Source: a bacterium
GTDB lineage: Bacteria > Zhuqueibacterota > Zhuqueibacteria > Residuimicrobiales > Residuimicrobiaceae
Assembly (NCBI GenBank): GCA_029565685.1
Contig: JAKQNR010000012.1
Coordinates: 1-50,413, forward strand
Direction: 5' to 3'
Length of the DNA: 50,413 nucleotides
The notes beneath the pieces were generated by a model. It was not told the DNA's origin, did not search any database, and saw nothing but the letters and a program-made list of their open reading frames with translations. Both the position numbers and the translations under genes were made by a program. Shown in pieces: positions 16,934-26,645 of the stretch; position 1 is the first letter of the stretch, and every line of letters begins with the position of its first letter.

Positions 16934-17752
16934 ATGTTTCGTATCGCCGCTTGGATCATTCTTTGTGCGACGTCCTTGGGGGCTGCTGCAGATTGGAAGC
17001 TCGTCTGGTCCGACGAGTTCGACCGGCCCGGGCTGCCGGATCCAGCTAAATGGAGTCATGAGGTTGGATTTATCCGCAACCATGAGCTGCAATTCTACAC
17101 CAAGAACCGCAGCAAGAACTGCCGGGTTCACGATGGAAAGTTGATCATCCAGGCGCGGAAAGAAAAGTTTAAAAATCCTGATTATGATCGTAAAAGTCCG
17201 GACTGGAAAAAATCGCGCAAACACTCGGACTATACTTCAGCCAGCCTGATCACCCGGGGCAAGGGGGAATGGACTTTCGGCCGCATCGAAGTGTGCGCCA
17301 AACTGCCGACCGGCAGAGGCACCTGGCCGGCCGCGTGGATGCTGGGCAGCGATTTCGGCCCTACGCCATGGCCTGATTGCGGCGAGATCGATATTATGGA
17401 AAATGTCGGCTACGATCCGGAGACGATCCATGCCAACATCCACACCAAAGCCTACAACCATGTGCTGCAGACCAACAAGGGCGCCAAATTGGTCGTTCCC
17501 AGACCGTGGGAGACTTTCCATGTCTATGCGGTGGAGTGGTTTCCGGATCATATGGACTTTTTTGTCGACGAGGTCAAATACTTTTCATTTGCCAATGAAG
17601 GACAGGGGAACGATACCTGGCCTTATGATAAACCGCATTATCTGATTTTGAATTTCGCCGTCGGCGGAGACTGGGGAGGCGCCAAGGGCGTGGATCCGAA
17701 AATTTTTCCGCAAGAGTATGTCATCGATTATGTCCGCGTCTATCAACAGTAG
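16934..17752 (+). CDS. GH16 family glycosidase (laminarinase/licheninase-like)
   Basis: 272 residues, secreted beta-jelly-roll endo-glycosidase. The start at 16934 has AAGGGAG seven bases upstream and gives a Sec signal peptide (cleavage near AAA-DW). The catalytic signature EIDIME is at 151-156 (nucleophile Glu151, assisting Asp153, acid/base Glu156). Flanking family motifs: LVWSDEFD near the N-terminus, ELQFYT, GRIEVCAKLPTGRGTWPAAWML, FHVYAVEWFPD and the C-terminal YVIDYVRVYQ. The form with Met inside the motif is usual for beta-1,3-glucanases. Single domain without a carbohydrate-binding module. Convergent with the fucosidase gene, 25 bases apart. Confidence 0.95.
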   Translation: MFRIAAWIILCATSLGAAADWKLVWSDEFDRPGLPDPAKWSHEVGFIRNHELQFYTKNRSKNCRVHDGKLIIQARKEKFKNPDYDRKSPDWKKSRKHSDYTSASLITRGKGEWTFGRIEVCAKLPTGRGTWPAAWMLGSDFGPTPWPDCGEIDIMENVGYDPETIHANIHTKAYNHVLQTNKGAKLVVPRPWETFHVYAVEWFPDHMDFFVDEVKYFSFANEGQGNDTWPYDKPHYLILNFAVGGDWGGAKGVDPKIFPQEYVIDYVRVYQQ

Positions 17753-17777
17753 GCAGACCAGCAAGTCCGCGTATCGT

Positions 17778-19211
17778 TCATGCACCGGCCTTGGGATCCC
17801 AGTACACCCCCACTTCTGAGAGCAGCGGACAGGCGCGGCTTTTTTCCAGCACAATGCGCAGCCGAGTGGTTTGCGTCCGGCGAAAGCGATCCAGCTTTTT
17901 GTTGCCGATGGTCGCGCCGGAGGTAAGGGTTGTCCACCCTGTTTCGCCCCAGGCGTCGACACGGTAGCTTTCAATGCGCTGGCCCAGAACCACCGGCTCG
18001 CGCAGACAAATGATATTAAAAACCTGGGCTTTCGGCCAGGTCAACTCCAGAGCTGCATGCGTTGCCGAATCATCGGTCGCCCAATAAGTGTCCTGCCGCT
18101 CATCCAGAACCCGGCTGGCGGCAAAATCAGCATCCCCGCCGCGGCTCTGCTCCGCAGTGATGCGCGCCGTAAGCGCCAGATTGTCGGCAAACAGGGCGTT
18201 CAACCGTTGGCGAAAATCGCGCAACACCGCCGCATCTCGAGCGTCAATCCGTCCTGAGCGATCAGGCGGCACGTTCAACAACAGCACGCCGTTCCGCCCG
18301 ACGGATTTGAAATAAATATCAACCAATTCATCCACGGTTTTCGGCGCCTGATTCGGATGCCAAAACCAGCCCTTGCGAATGGACACATCGCACTCGCCTG
18401 GAACCCAATCTGCACCGTTTCTGTCACCGCTGTTTAAATAATCCTTTTGTGAACCGCCGATCTTTACCCGGCTTTTGTCCAACATGGACCAACAGGTTTC
18501 GCCGGCGTGGCCGTTTTCATTGCCGATCCAGCGCACATCCGGACCTGCGTCCGAAAACATCACCGCCTGTGGTTGCAGTTGTCGAACCAGCGCCCAAAAG
18601 GCCGGAAAGTCATAGACCTGGCGTTTTCCATTAGGGCCTTCGCCGCAAGCGCCGTCGAACCAAACCTCATGTACCGGACCGTATTGGGTCAGCAGTTCGT
18701 GCAGCTGAGCCAGGTAGTGCTGGTTGTAGGCCGCCCCCTGACCATAGCTCGGCTCATGCCGGTCCCATGGGGAGAGATAGAGCCCCATCTTGAGGCCGAA
18801 TTTCTTGCATGCCCGCGACAGTTCCTCCACCACATCGCCCTGGCCGTTTTTCCATGGACTGTTTTTCACCGAATGAGCGGTGTAGCGGCTGGGCCAGAGA
18901 CAAAAACCGTCGTGATGTTTGGCGGTCAGGATCAATGTCTTAAAGCCGCCATCCCGCGCCACCCTTGCCCACTGCTGCGCATCCAGCTGATCTGGATTGA
19001 ACAGCGCCGGTGATTCTGTGCCATCCCCCCACTCCCGGTCTGTGAAGGTGTTGACGCCGAAATGGAGGAACAGGATCATTTCCGAGTTTTGCCACTGCAT
19101 CTGCCGTGCTGTAGGGATCGGAAGCAGGGGCATGGGCGGCTTGGCGGGTTGGGCTGCCTGAGTAATGCTGATAGAAATCAACAGCTGGAGAATTTTTTTC
19201 AATAAAGTCAT
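17778..19211 (-). CDS. Alpha-L-fucosidase (GH29) with C-terminal discoidin-like domain
   Basis: 477 residues from the ATG at 19211, with a Sec signal peptide. GH29 landmarks: WQNSEMILFLHFGVNTF, TAKHHDGFCLWPS (97-109), GLYLSPWDRHEP and the nucleophile region HEVWFDGACGEG with Asp186. GNENGHAGETCWSM and LLLNVPPDRSGRID complete the barrel. The last about 130 residues (LDERQDTYWATDD ... ELTWPKAQVFNIICLREPV) form an F5/8-type-C (CBM32-like) sandwich common in this family. Removes terminal alpha-fucose in the periplasm or outside. Begins 22 bases after the beta-helix gene, so the two are probably one transcript. Confidence 0.95.
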   Translation of the reverse strand: MTLLKKILQLLISISITQAAQPAKPPMPLLPIPTARQMQWQNSEMILFLHFGVNTFTDREWGDGTESPALFNPDQLDAQQWARVARDGGFKTLILTAKHHDGFCLWPSRYTAHSVKNSPWKNGQGDVVEELSRACKKFGLKMGLYLSPWDRHEPSYGQGAAYNQHYLAQLHELLTQYGPVHEVWFDGACGEGPNGKRQVYDFPAFWALVRQLQPQAVMFSDAGPDVRWIGNENGHAGETCWSMLDKSRVKIGGSQKDYLNSGDRNGADWVPGECDVSIRKGWFWHPNQAPKTVDELVDIYFKSVGRNGVLLLNVPPDRSGRIDARDAAVLRDFRQRLNALFADNLALTARITAEQSRGGDADFAASRVLDERQDTYWATDDSATHAALELTWPKAQVFNIICLREPVVLGQRIESYRVDAWGETGWTTLTSGATIGNKKLDRFRRTQTTRLRIVLEKSRACPLLSEVGVYWDPKAGA

Positions 19212-19233
19212 GCTGGTTTTCTCATGATTAAGG

Positions 19234-22200
19234 TCAATGGATGACGCCCAGATACACATACTCCAGCGTAACCCTAGTTTCGGCAACGACCAACAACTGA
19301 TTCACCGACTGCAGCCATGACGGCGAGACGCTGAAGGTCAGAACCCGATCAGCGGTATGAAACGGCGGTTTCGTTTCTAAAGTAAACGGCCAGGCGAATT
19401 GCGCGGAGGCGATGAGCTCCAGACTTTGATCATTCAATTCCACATAGACTCTGTCCGGATCCAGCTTTTCCTTGGCCTGCAGCCAGAGATACACCGCTTT
19501 CGGCCCCTTGGTTTCCGGCGTATGCAGCGTGATGGCGCGCGGCTGTCCGGGCGATAGGGCGATGGGCAGGGCGCCGTTCGGGCCGGCGCTGTTCACAGCC
19601 GCCTCTCCGGGACCCCAGGCATAGAGTTTAGATTGACTCGCCAATACTTCCATGGAACTGATCCCTTTAAATACATCCAGGGGAATCGCTGCAGTGCTGC
19701 TGAGATACATGCCCTCGGCGCCATTGTCAAAGAGCGTTGCAGCCGCGGCCCGCACGGTCGCCTCAGCCATGGGTTGTCCGCCCAGCGTGCCGCCTAGCAT
19801 TGCATACACCGGAGTCCGGTCGCAGACCGCCTTGAACTCCCAGACAGGGATTTCGGTGTCTGTGGATTGCAGCGGGACGACGGTGAGGAAATCAACCCAG
19901 TCGAATCGGCACCAGTCAGCCACTGCCAGTCCGGCGGCGGTGCAGCCCTGCAGGGTAGATGGAATGCGGGCAGAGACCAGAATGGAGTGGTTTCGGCGGT
20001 CGCCGATCTCACGCGTCAAGGCGCGCACTTGCTCGATAAAGCGATTCATGATCGCACTGTTTTTTTCCTGCTGGGAAAGGAAAAGCGGATAACGGCTGAA
20101 ATCCAGTTCAATGCCGTCCAACGGATAGCGCTCACACGCCTCCCGCAGCAGAGAGAGATAGTAATCGCGCACCTGGTCTACGGCGAAATTGAACGCATAG
20201 GCGGAAGCGCTCCCCTCTCGGCTCAGGCGATAAGCGGGATATTGTTTCCAAAAAGCGCTCAACAGCGGGCTGTTGCTCCGATCGATCTGCAATCGATCGT
20301 TCATGCGCAGGGAAATCACGCCCTCCAAACCGCGCAGACGCGCCCGGCGCAGAAACAGCTCGATCGGATCCTGCTGGGCTTGCAGCAGCCGGTGTAGATT
20401 ATCGCTGCACTTTTTATGCATGGAATCGGTTTTCGACCGCCGGAGTGCGCGGTCGCCGTAGGTAAAAACATCAGCCGTTCGGCTGGGCCAGGCCAAGTTC
20501 TGCCCCAGATGGGCGGAAAGAACCAGCGTGGTCACACCGGCATTGGCCGCCTCATCGGTGAGACGATGAATGTCCTCGACCGTGACCGTATCCCGGCTGG
20601 AAAGAAATTCCATCAGATCCTGTTGATACAGAGAGCGTGGGCGTACGGCCGGTTCGTCCATCTGCTCCTGCACTTCGCTCCAAGGTTGAAACACTTTGTG
20701 AATGGGAATCGGCTCAAAGCCGAGCTGAAAAGCCGGGGAATCGGGTTGCAGGCGGAAATCGTCATGATCCGCGTCAAGGAACAGCGGATCCGCGATGATC
20801 GAATGGCGGTCCATGCCGCGGTTTTGCCAGGCGGAAAAGCTCAGCGTGTCAAAGCAGATGGGCCGGCGGTTTGCCTGCCAATAGAGATTGTGGTCGAATA
20901 AAAAATGAAAATCATCAAAGCGGCCCTCGAGCAGCTTGCCGCTGTTCCAATAAACGATGTTTTTTTCAAAAGAAAAGCTGGTGTGCTCCTCCCGGCGGGA
21001 GCGCTGGATCTGAAAATTGCGGGCATGGCAAAAGATATTATTGCGAACAATGTTTTCTTTGCCATAATGCTGATGAAACCCGCCGTGGGTGGTGCGGTAG
21101 ACCAGATTTTCTTCCGCCAGGATATAGGTGCTGCCCTCATCAAAATAGATGCCCCAGCCGCCGTAACGCAATCCGGCGATGTCGTGAAACAGATTCTGCC
21201 GGATGAGGGTGCCGGGTTGGGCGCCGAGCGTGTAGATGCCGGCCATGTCGCTTAGGATCGGTCCGTCGCCGTTGCTCAAAACGCCGATGTGATGCACATG
21301 GTTGAGCTCCACCCGGTTTGCGGCCGCCAGCGCCTCGCCATATCCCCAGGTCCAGCCGATGGAGATGCCGGTGTAATAAAAATCATGAATGTGATTATGG
21401 ATGATGCGGTTGTTGTAGCTCTGCCCGATCCAGATGCCGATGGCGCTGTGAAAAACCCGTCCGCCGTCATGGATATGGCAGTCCAGTACCTCCTGGTCAT
21501 GGGTCTGATCTGCTGGTGAAGGACGCAGAACCGTCTCGCCGATTTTTACGCCGCCGGCGGCCAGATCGCCGATCTCACAATGGCGGAGCCGGTTATGGCT
21601 GCACGCCCTGGCCCATTCGACGCCATATCCTCCCAGATGCAGCAACCGGCATTTGTTCATCTCGATGAAGCGGCAGCCCTGGCCATAGATGGCGGCGACC
21701 ACCCCTACCGCAGCCTGAGGGAAACCGCCGACCTCTATGTCCGGCCGGGCGTGACTCCAGGTGGATTTGAAATCCGCAGGAAAATACCACTCCGTATGGC
21801 TGAAAGTGATGTTCTGCCAAAGCACCTGCTGCACATAACGGCTGGAATCCGGGTTTCCCTGAAAGCAAAGCAGACTGGTCAGTCGCGGAGCGATGACCTG
21901 CAACGTAGCAGGATCCTCCCCCTCTTTGGGCATATAATAGAGCAGGCCCTTTTTGCGATCCAGGTACCATTCCCCCGGCTGATCCAGAGCGCTGAAGGCG
22001 TTTTCGACATAGTAAAGATCTTTTTCATCGAGGCGGAACAGCGATTGCTTGGAGAAATACAGCATACGGCCGTCTTTATCAATCCGTTGAATCGGCAACC
22101 GGGATTCAACCCAGCGATTCATCACCACGATTTCATCGCCGGGTACGAGGCCTGGCGGTAGGTCGTCCGCCGCATAGCCGAACTGCACATCCCCTTCGGA

Positions 22201-22728
22201 CCACTGGCTCTGTTCGGATCGCTGCGCCAAACGCTGCACTTGCAAATAGCCCTGATTCGGATGGCGTGCAGGCCCATGGCGGACGCCGTCGATCCACAGC
22301 TGGTGAAAAGACCAGGCGCCGGTTTTCACCTCTTCGAGTTCAGTCACCCACATGGGACGTTTATTGACCTGTTTCTTTTTCCAACCCTTGATCAATCTGC
22401 CGCCGCTGAGGACGGGATTTTCCTCGCCGTAGCTGCGAAAGGTAAGAGGCGCCCCCTCCACGCCTGAATCCTCCGGCGTCAAAACCAGCGGGCGCGACAG
22501 GAAATGAATGCCGCTGCGCAGATAAACAGTGACCGGTTCCGCCGGCCGGCCGGCTCTTGCCGAACGCGCCAAGGTCAACGCTTTTTCCAAGGTCGCCAAA
22601 GGCTGTTCCATGGAACCGGAATTGGCGTCTGAGCCGTTGGGCGCCACATACAAAGAGGTTTCTGCAAACAGCCCCTGTCCCATTAGGGTGCAGAGGATTG
22701 CAGCCAAACAGGCTTTGATTGAATTCAC
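19234..22728 (-). CDS. Right-handed beta-helix protein fused to a TIM-barrel glycosidase-like domain
   Basis: 1164 residues, Sec signal peptide (cleavage near LFA-ET). Residues about 25-690 are a parallel beta-helix with the opening YVAPNGSDANSGS and Asn/His-rich repeats (NRIIHNHIHDFYYTGISIGW, NRVELNHVHHIG). These are typical of PbH1 proteins acting as lyases or hydrolases on polysaccharide. Residues about 715-1020 read as a TIM barrel like GH10-type/DUF4015-type proteins (GVTTLVLSAHLG, YPLDGIELDFSRYP, RNHSILVSARIP). The last about 120 residues form a beta-sandwich. The GTG start overlaps the TGA of the preceding gene (GTGA), giving translational coupling. The fusion is unusual; the reaction is unknown. 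Confidence 0.85.
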   Translation of the reverse strand: MNSIKACLAAILCTLMGQGLFAETSLYVAPNGSDANSGSMEQPLATLEKALTLARSARAGRPAEPVTVYLRSGIHFLSRPLVLTPEDSGVEGAPLTFRSYGEENPVLSGGRLIKGWKKKQVNKRPMWVTELEEVKTGAWSFHQLWIDGVRHGPARHPNQGYLQVQRLAQRSEQSQWSEGDVQFGYAADDLPPGLVPGDEIVVMNRWVESRLPIQRIDKDGRMLYFSKQSLFRLDEKDLYYVENAFSALDQPGEWYLDRKKGLLYYMPKEGEDPATLQVIAPRLTSLLCFQGNPDSSRYVQQVLWQNITFSHTEWYFPADFKSTWSHARPDIEVGGFPQAAVGVVAAIYGQGCRFIEMNKCRLLHLGGYGVEWARACSHNRLRHCEIGDLAAGGVKIGETVLRPSPADQTHDQEVLDCHIHDGGRVFHSAIGIWIGQSYNNRIIHNHIHDFYYTGISIGWTWGYGEALAAANRVELNHVHHIGVLSNGDGPILSDMAGIYTLGAQPGTLIRQNLFHDIAGLRYGGWGIYFDEGSTYILAEENLVYRTTHGGFHQHYGKENIVRNNIFCHARNFQIQRSRREEHTSFSFEKNIVYWNSGKLLEGRFDDFHFLFDHNLYWQANRRPICFDTLSFSAWQNRGMDRHSIIADPLFLDADHDDFRLQPDSPAFQLGFEPIPIHKVFQPWSEVQEQMDEPAVRPRSLYQQDLMEFLSSRDTVTVEDIHRLTDEAANAGVTTLVLSAHLGQNLAWPSRTADVFTYGDRALRRSKTDSMHKKCSDNLHRLLQAQQDPIELFLRRARLRGLEGVISLRMNDRLQIDRSNSPLLSAFWKQYPAYRLSREGSASAYAFNFAVDQVRDYYLSLLREACERYPLDGIELDFSRYPLFLSQQEKNSAIMNRFIEQVRALTREIGDRRNHSILVSARIPSTLQGCTAAGLAVADWCRFDWVDFLTVVPLQSTDTEIPVWEFKAVCDRTPVYAMLGGTLGGQPMAEATVRAAAATLFDNGAEGMYLSSTAAIPLDVFKGISSMEVLASQSKLYAWGPGEAAVNSAGPNGALPIALSPGQPRAITLHTPETKGPKAVYLWLQAKEKLDPDRVYVELNDQSLELIASAQFAWPFTLETKPPFHTADRVLTFSVSPSWLQSVNQLLVVAETRVTLEYVYLGVIH

Positions 22729-23525
22729 GCTTCAGCCCCTCTTGTTTTCTGTTCTCGCATGATACGCCACTGCCGGCCGATGAACTCGCAATTGCTGCTG
22801 CGTCGTCCCACCCGCTCGATGACGCTGTCCGTATTCAGCAGAGCGGCGCGCAGCGAGGCAACCGGCCGGTCATTTTGCCATACGGCCTGCATGCGGCAGG
22901 CATAGCGGCCGATCTGTTTTTCTTCGCCGCTGAACGGCAAGGGATCCGAACCTGCCAGAATATGAAAACCGGATCGGTGCGCGCTGCGCATCAAACAGGG
23001 AGTGCTCCACAGCGCGGGCCGCATGGTCGTATCGCCGATGAGCAGTTGATCGGGCTTGAATCGCTGCAATAGAGCGACCACCGCCTTTCCACGGCTGAAC
23101 AGCCATTTGCCGGGCGCCCAGTTCAGCGCCGGCACGCCACCGGCTTGATGAACACGGTCGATGATCTCTGCGGCGGCGTACTGCCGGTCCGGCAAGTGCA
23201 AGGTGCAGGCAAGGGCGCACACTTCCAGCGATTCCCGGCTGACAATCTGGCGGCCGGCGATGAGAAAAAACGTCTCTTGGCCAGGCGAGGTGATCTTGAT
23301 CGCCGGCTCTTCAGCCAGGCGATCCAGCGAATACCCCGCGGGCAGACGGTCAGCAGCCAGATTCTCGAAAAAGCGGCAATCAGATCGCTCGGTCAACAGA
23401 AGCAGCTGCGGGCCCGCTGATCCACCGCTGAGGGCGGACAAGTTTTGCGAGGCATGGGTGAATGCCTCCTTTAGATCGAACTGCGGATACAGGTGAACAT
23501 GCGCGTCTAAAAGTATAGGCTCCAT
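22725..23525 (-). CDS. Amidohydrolase/PHP-like protein
   Basis: 266 residues from the ATG at 23525 (MEPILLDAHVHLYP), with TTAGGG upstream; the open frame extends 21 codons further without support. The N-terminal DAHVHLYP is the His-x-His metal motif of amidohydrolase/PHP proteins, and ILAGSDPLPFSGEE carries a late Asp as in that fold. Middle segments (ADRLPAGYSLDRL, PALNWAPGKWLFSRG) do not match a family I can name. No signal peptide, so cytoplasmic. First gene of the coupled set with the beta-helix fusion and fucosidase, which suggests a role in handling their products or a shared regulator. Confidence 0.65.
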   Translation of the reverse strand: MEPILLDAHVHLYPQFDLKEAFTHASQNLSALSGGSAGPQLLLLTERSDCRFFENLAADRLPAGYSLDRLAEEPAIKITSPGQETFFLIAGRQIVSRESLEVCALACTLHLPDRQYAAAEIIDRVHQAGGVPALNWAPGKWLFSRGKAVVALLQRFKPDQLLIGDTTMRPALWSTPCLMRSAHRSGFHILAGSDPLPFSGEEKQIGRYACRMQAVWQNDRPVASLRAALLNTDSVIERVGRRSSNCEFIGRQWRIMREQKTRGAEA

Positions 23526-23610
23526 CTTTAACCCTAAGAAAGTGCAACGATCACATCTCGTTCGAACAATATAGAAAGGCAGGGACAATAAAGCAACAGC
23601 AAATCACAGC

Positions 23611-23643
23611 AAAAAAAATGGGTGGTACCGAGATACCACCCAT
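23611..23643 (-). terminator. Intrinsic terminator after the T9SS-type protein gene
   Basis: ATGGGTGGTA (23618-23627) and TACCACCCAT (23634-23643) form a perfect 10-bp stem with a CCGAGA loop; eight A on the plus strand (U on the minus transcript) follow. Confidence 0.9.
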
Positions 23644-23685
23644 TCGCCGTCCAGATGCGCCCCGGCCGTTTCTTCAGGCGGAGAC

Positions 23686-25569
23686 TCACTGCAGTTTGAT
23701 CATTTTACGCAGTTGCCGTCCCTGGTCTGTCTGCAGGCTGAGCAGGTAAACGCCGCCGGCAGCGGTCAGACCCTGGTCATCTGCGCCATCCCAGTGAAAC
23801 CGGTAAAATCCCGGTTCATAGTAACCGCTTACCAGAGTCCTCACTCGCTGACCGATCATATTGTAAACGCACAGAGTGATGCGTCGTGGTTCACCGGCGG
23901 GTATTTGAAAACTGAATTCAGTGGAGGGATTGAACGGATTCGGATAATTTTGCGATAGAATCAGAGAGGCCGGCGCAGCGACGGCCACGGTGATCGCAGA
24001 GGACAGCTCAGCGGCGCCGTCCACGTCCACTTGCTTGAGCTGATAGCGATACGACCCCGCCTTGGAGATGGGATCTTCAAATCCGTACGTCAGGGTACGG
24101 TTGGTGGTGCCGTTGCCTTTGACAAAACCAATGTTCTTCCACTCCCCCTCTTTGCCGTCCTGGCGCAGGACCTCAAAGCCATAGTTGTTGGTTTCCGAGG
24201 CGGTTGTCCAATTCAGCGTAACCACGCCGTTTGCCGCACGACCGCTGAACGAGGCCAGCTCCACCGGGATCACAAACGACCGGGCGCTTACCACACGTTG
24301 CAGGGGCTGATGGCGTTGATTTACCAGCGAGTCCACCAGAGGAGTGATGGTGTGACTGCCGCCCAGATAAAAAGAGGTCTGATAAAGATGCAGCGTTCCG
24401 GTCAGTTTGTTCATTTCGTCGGTTAGCAAAATGCCGCTGTCCCCATAAGAGGCGCCATCGCCGGTGTCCGTGATGTCCACAGTGCTGTCATCCCTATAAT
24501 AAATCTCTTGGGTTGCAGCCGAGGAGATGGAATCGATCATGGTCACAACAGACCCGAAAGATCCCTGAATGAGCTGCCAGTTGAGCAGCGTTGTGGAATA
24601 GGTTTTATTCACCGCATCATTGACGCCGTTGATGACGATATCTGAATTGTAGCGATTGTAAAACTTGCAGCTGTTCACGCTGCTGTTCAAATCCAACGAT
24701 TGACGCAGTGTTTCAAGCCCATAGATCAAGCGCAGACTATCCTGGGTGAGAATCGTGATGCTGTGAAAGGGGTAATAGATGTTGTCCACCCTCAGGGGCG
24801 AAACGGGAAAAGTGCGCAAAAGGCATTTGAAATCCAACCGGCGAAAGGCGCGGATCCGGCCGGCTTTGGCGGTCAGCAGCGAATCATTCAACGCCGTGTC
24901 CTCGGTCTCAGAGTACAGATATGCGCCGGTGCCATAGAATTTTCCGTTGTAGCGAATTTTCCAGCGATCGAGAATATCCGCGCTCTGGGCTGCGCCATTA
25001 CGCAACGCCAGATAATCCGGAATGGCAGCGCTGTTATGTCCGAGGATGTAGCCTTTCGCCCTGATGGTATCGTTGGCCGCGCCGGCGGGCGCCGGCACAT
25101 AGCTCATATATCCCTTTACCGCTGGATCGATCGCCAAGGTGGAGGAGCGGTAGAGATAGGCATAGCCGTTTCGGTTCGGGCTCAGAGAAGTGTTGATCGC
25201 CTTGATTTGATAGCGTTGGTACATCATGGATTCAGAATCTGCGATCCACTGATGGTCCGCCGCACTGTCCCCCATATCAGCAGCCATAAAGCAGATTTCA
25301 TCCTGGCTGTTGAGGAGCATATTGCCGCTGCCCCAAAAAGTTCCATCATCCTTCTCGTCGATTTGAAAAGCGATCTGCTTCCATGCGCCGTTGACAAAGC
25401 TGTAGACATAGAGTTCCTGCACCGGAGCGTTGAGGAACAAGGTCATTTCGCTGCCCGTGACCACGACAGGCTCATAGGGCCGCGCCAGGTCCACCGCGCA
25501 GGGTGAAGATTGAAGCAAAACTGTCAGAAAGAGTGCAGCGCCCAGTGGTGCCGTGCGCAAAAGTCTCAT
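23686..25569 (-). CDS. Secreted protein with C-terminal FlgD-like/T9SS-type sorting domain
   Basis: 627 residues. The start at 25569 is fixed by GAGGAGG seven bases upstream and a clean Sec signal peptide (MRLLRTAPLGAALFLTVL). The N-terminal 400 residues are an unrecognised beta-rich domain that opens with ARPYEPVVVTGSEMTLFLN and YVYSFVNGAWKQIAFQIDEKD. Near 440-540 lies a fibronectin-like domain (LASFSGRAANGVVTLNWTTASETNNYGFEV). The final about 85 residues are a textbook FlgD-like/Por-type domain: LSQNYPNPFNPST ... YNMIGQRVRTLV ... HWDGADDQG ... GGVYLLSL. Such domains send proteins through type IX secretion or anchor them to the surface in FCB-type bacteria. Followed by a strong terminator; single-gene unit. 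Confidence 0.85.
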   Translation of the reverse strand: MRLLRTAPLGAALFLTVLLQSSPCAVDLARPYEPVVVTGSEMTLFLNAPVQELYVYSFVNGAWKQIAFQIDEKDDGTFWGSGNMLLNSQDEICFMAADMGDSAADHQWIADSESMMYQRYQIKAINTSLSPNRNGYAYLYRSSTLAIDPAVKGYMSYVPAPAGAANDTIRAKGYILGHNSAAIPDYLALRNGAAQSADILDRWKIRYNGKFYGTGAYLYSETEDTALNDSLLTAKAGRIRAFRRLDFKCLLRTFPVSPLRVDNIYYPFHSITILTQDSLRLIYGLETLRQSLDLNSSVNSCKFYNRYNSDIVINGVNDAVNKTYSTTLLNWQLIQGSFGSVVTMIDSISSAATQEIYYRDDSTVDITDTGDGASYGDSGILLTDEMNKLTGTLHLYQTSFYLGGSHTITPLVDSLVNQRHQPLQRVVSARSFVIPVELASFSGRAANGVVTLNWTTASETNNYGFEVLRQDGKEGEWKNIGFVKGNGTTNRTLTYGFEDPISKAGSYRYQLKQVDVDGAAELSSAITVAVAAPASLILSQNYPNPFNPSTEFSFQIPAGEPRRITLCVYNMIGQRVRTLVSGYYEPGFYRFHWDGADDQGLTAAGGVYLLSLQTDQGRQLRKMIKLQ

Positions 25570-25813
25570 ACTTTCCTCCTCAGGAAAGAGTAGAAACATT
25601 CATACTCTACGGGGCTGAAGTCGGTTCACAAGATTGGATCTATACTTGCACGATTTATGCCAATTCTTGGGACTGCGCCTGCCATGCTGGTTGAACACCC
25701 CGCCCATATCTATTTTGTTTTTAATAGATTTAATGCCATCAAACGTCCGCTGAATTCCGGGCTGTTCTCTCCGCGCCGTCCTTTGCCAGGAAATTCTGTC
25801 ACAGGCGGAAGCA

Positions 25814-25832
25814 ATGTATCAACGCGATACAT
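25814..25832. promoter_or_regulatory. Perfect inverted repeat, candidate operator
   Basis: ATGTATC-aacgc-GATACAT lies where transcription for the minus-strand secreted-protein gene would begin, a few bases downstream of a TATAAT box at 25843-25848. Placement and symmetry suit a repressor site; no cognate regulator is adjacent. Confidence 0.35.
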
Positions 25833-25842
25833 GGAAAAACAC

Positions 25843-25872
25843 ATTATATTGCATTATACAAAATTTTGTTCA
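25843..25872 (-). promoter_or_regulatory. Candidate sigma-70-type promoter for the secreted-protein gene
   Basis: On the minus strand TGAACA, an 18-base spacer and TATAAT. It would give a leader of about 265 bases before the start at 25569. Confidence 0.35.
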
Positions 25873-26055
25873 TTTTTAAAAGAAAAATCACCGGCCAGAA
25901 CCGCGGAGAAAAACCAAACCACGTAGGAAGCGAAAAAAATGGCGGCAGGTATCATCGGGTCTAGGGAGGGAGAACAGATTGCTGTCGAAAATAGTCGACA
26001 AATTTTACAATAACGACCAGGCGCCTGAGAGGATGACAAGAAAAAGCCGGTGCAC

Positions 26056-26457
26056 TCAATCGACTTGGGGCACAGCGCTGTCTAAATGGTGATGAACAAT
26101 GGCGGTGAGTTTTTGCTTGACGCCGGACAACGGAAAGACCGGCTGCTGCGGATAATCAGTCTGATCGATCATGGCTAAAAAAATCCCCGCCTCCCGATCA
26201 TTCAGCCTGATGTCCACGGTCAGCAGGCTGTCGGAAAAGAGCGCCGCCTGCTTGACGCCGGCATGGAGTTTGGCGGCCAAAGGCGCCAGCCTTTCGACAT
26301 CGCTGCCAGTGACCTGCATCCGGTTGAACAAATTAGACAGGCTTTCGATTTCACTGCGGCTAAAGCCGACCGCAGGCTCTTTGGGCAGCAAATTCACGCT
26401 CAAGCTCAGGACGAACAAAGAGCTCATCATGGCCAACACCGACAATATTTTCAGCAT
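26056..26457 (-). CDS. Small exported or membrane-anchored hypothetical protein
   Basis: 133 residues with a strong Shine-Dalgarno (AGAGG) before the ATG and an N-terminal hydrophobic segment (ILSVLAMMSSLFVLSLSVN) acting as signal peptide or anchor. The rest is predicted mostly helical, with regularly spaced Leu (IESLSNLFNRM, VERLAPLAAKLHAGV) and no Cys or recognisable motif. It lies 188 bases downstream of dapD, probably a separate unit. No function proposed. Confidence 0.65.
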   Translation of the reverse strand: MLKILSVLAMMSSLFVLSLSVNLLPKEPAVGFSRSEIESLSNLFNRMQVTGSDVERLAPLAAKLHAGVKQAALFSDSLLTVDIRLNDREAGIFLAMIDQTDYPQQPVFPLSGVKQKLTAIVHHHLDSAVPQVD

Positions 26458-26645
26458 AAGCTTTTCCTCTCATTTCAACACTACAGCTTATTCAAAAAAC
26501 ATGCCAGTTTCAGGGTGATTTTACTGCCTAATTTATTTCAATTACACAGTCTAATCCCACAGCGGACCGGACAGTGTCCCGCAAATGGGACAATGGCTGT
26601 CGCTGCACGCCACAGTTTAACGGAAGGCAACCCCTGCAAGCCGAA

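Noticed and set aside
26560..26610. Palindrome TGTCCC...GGGACA downstream of dapD
   Set aside because: Only six pairs and no U-tract on either strand, so not called a terminator.
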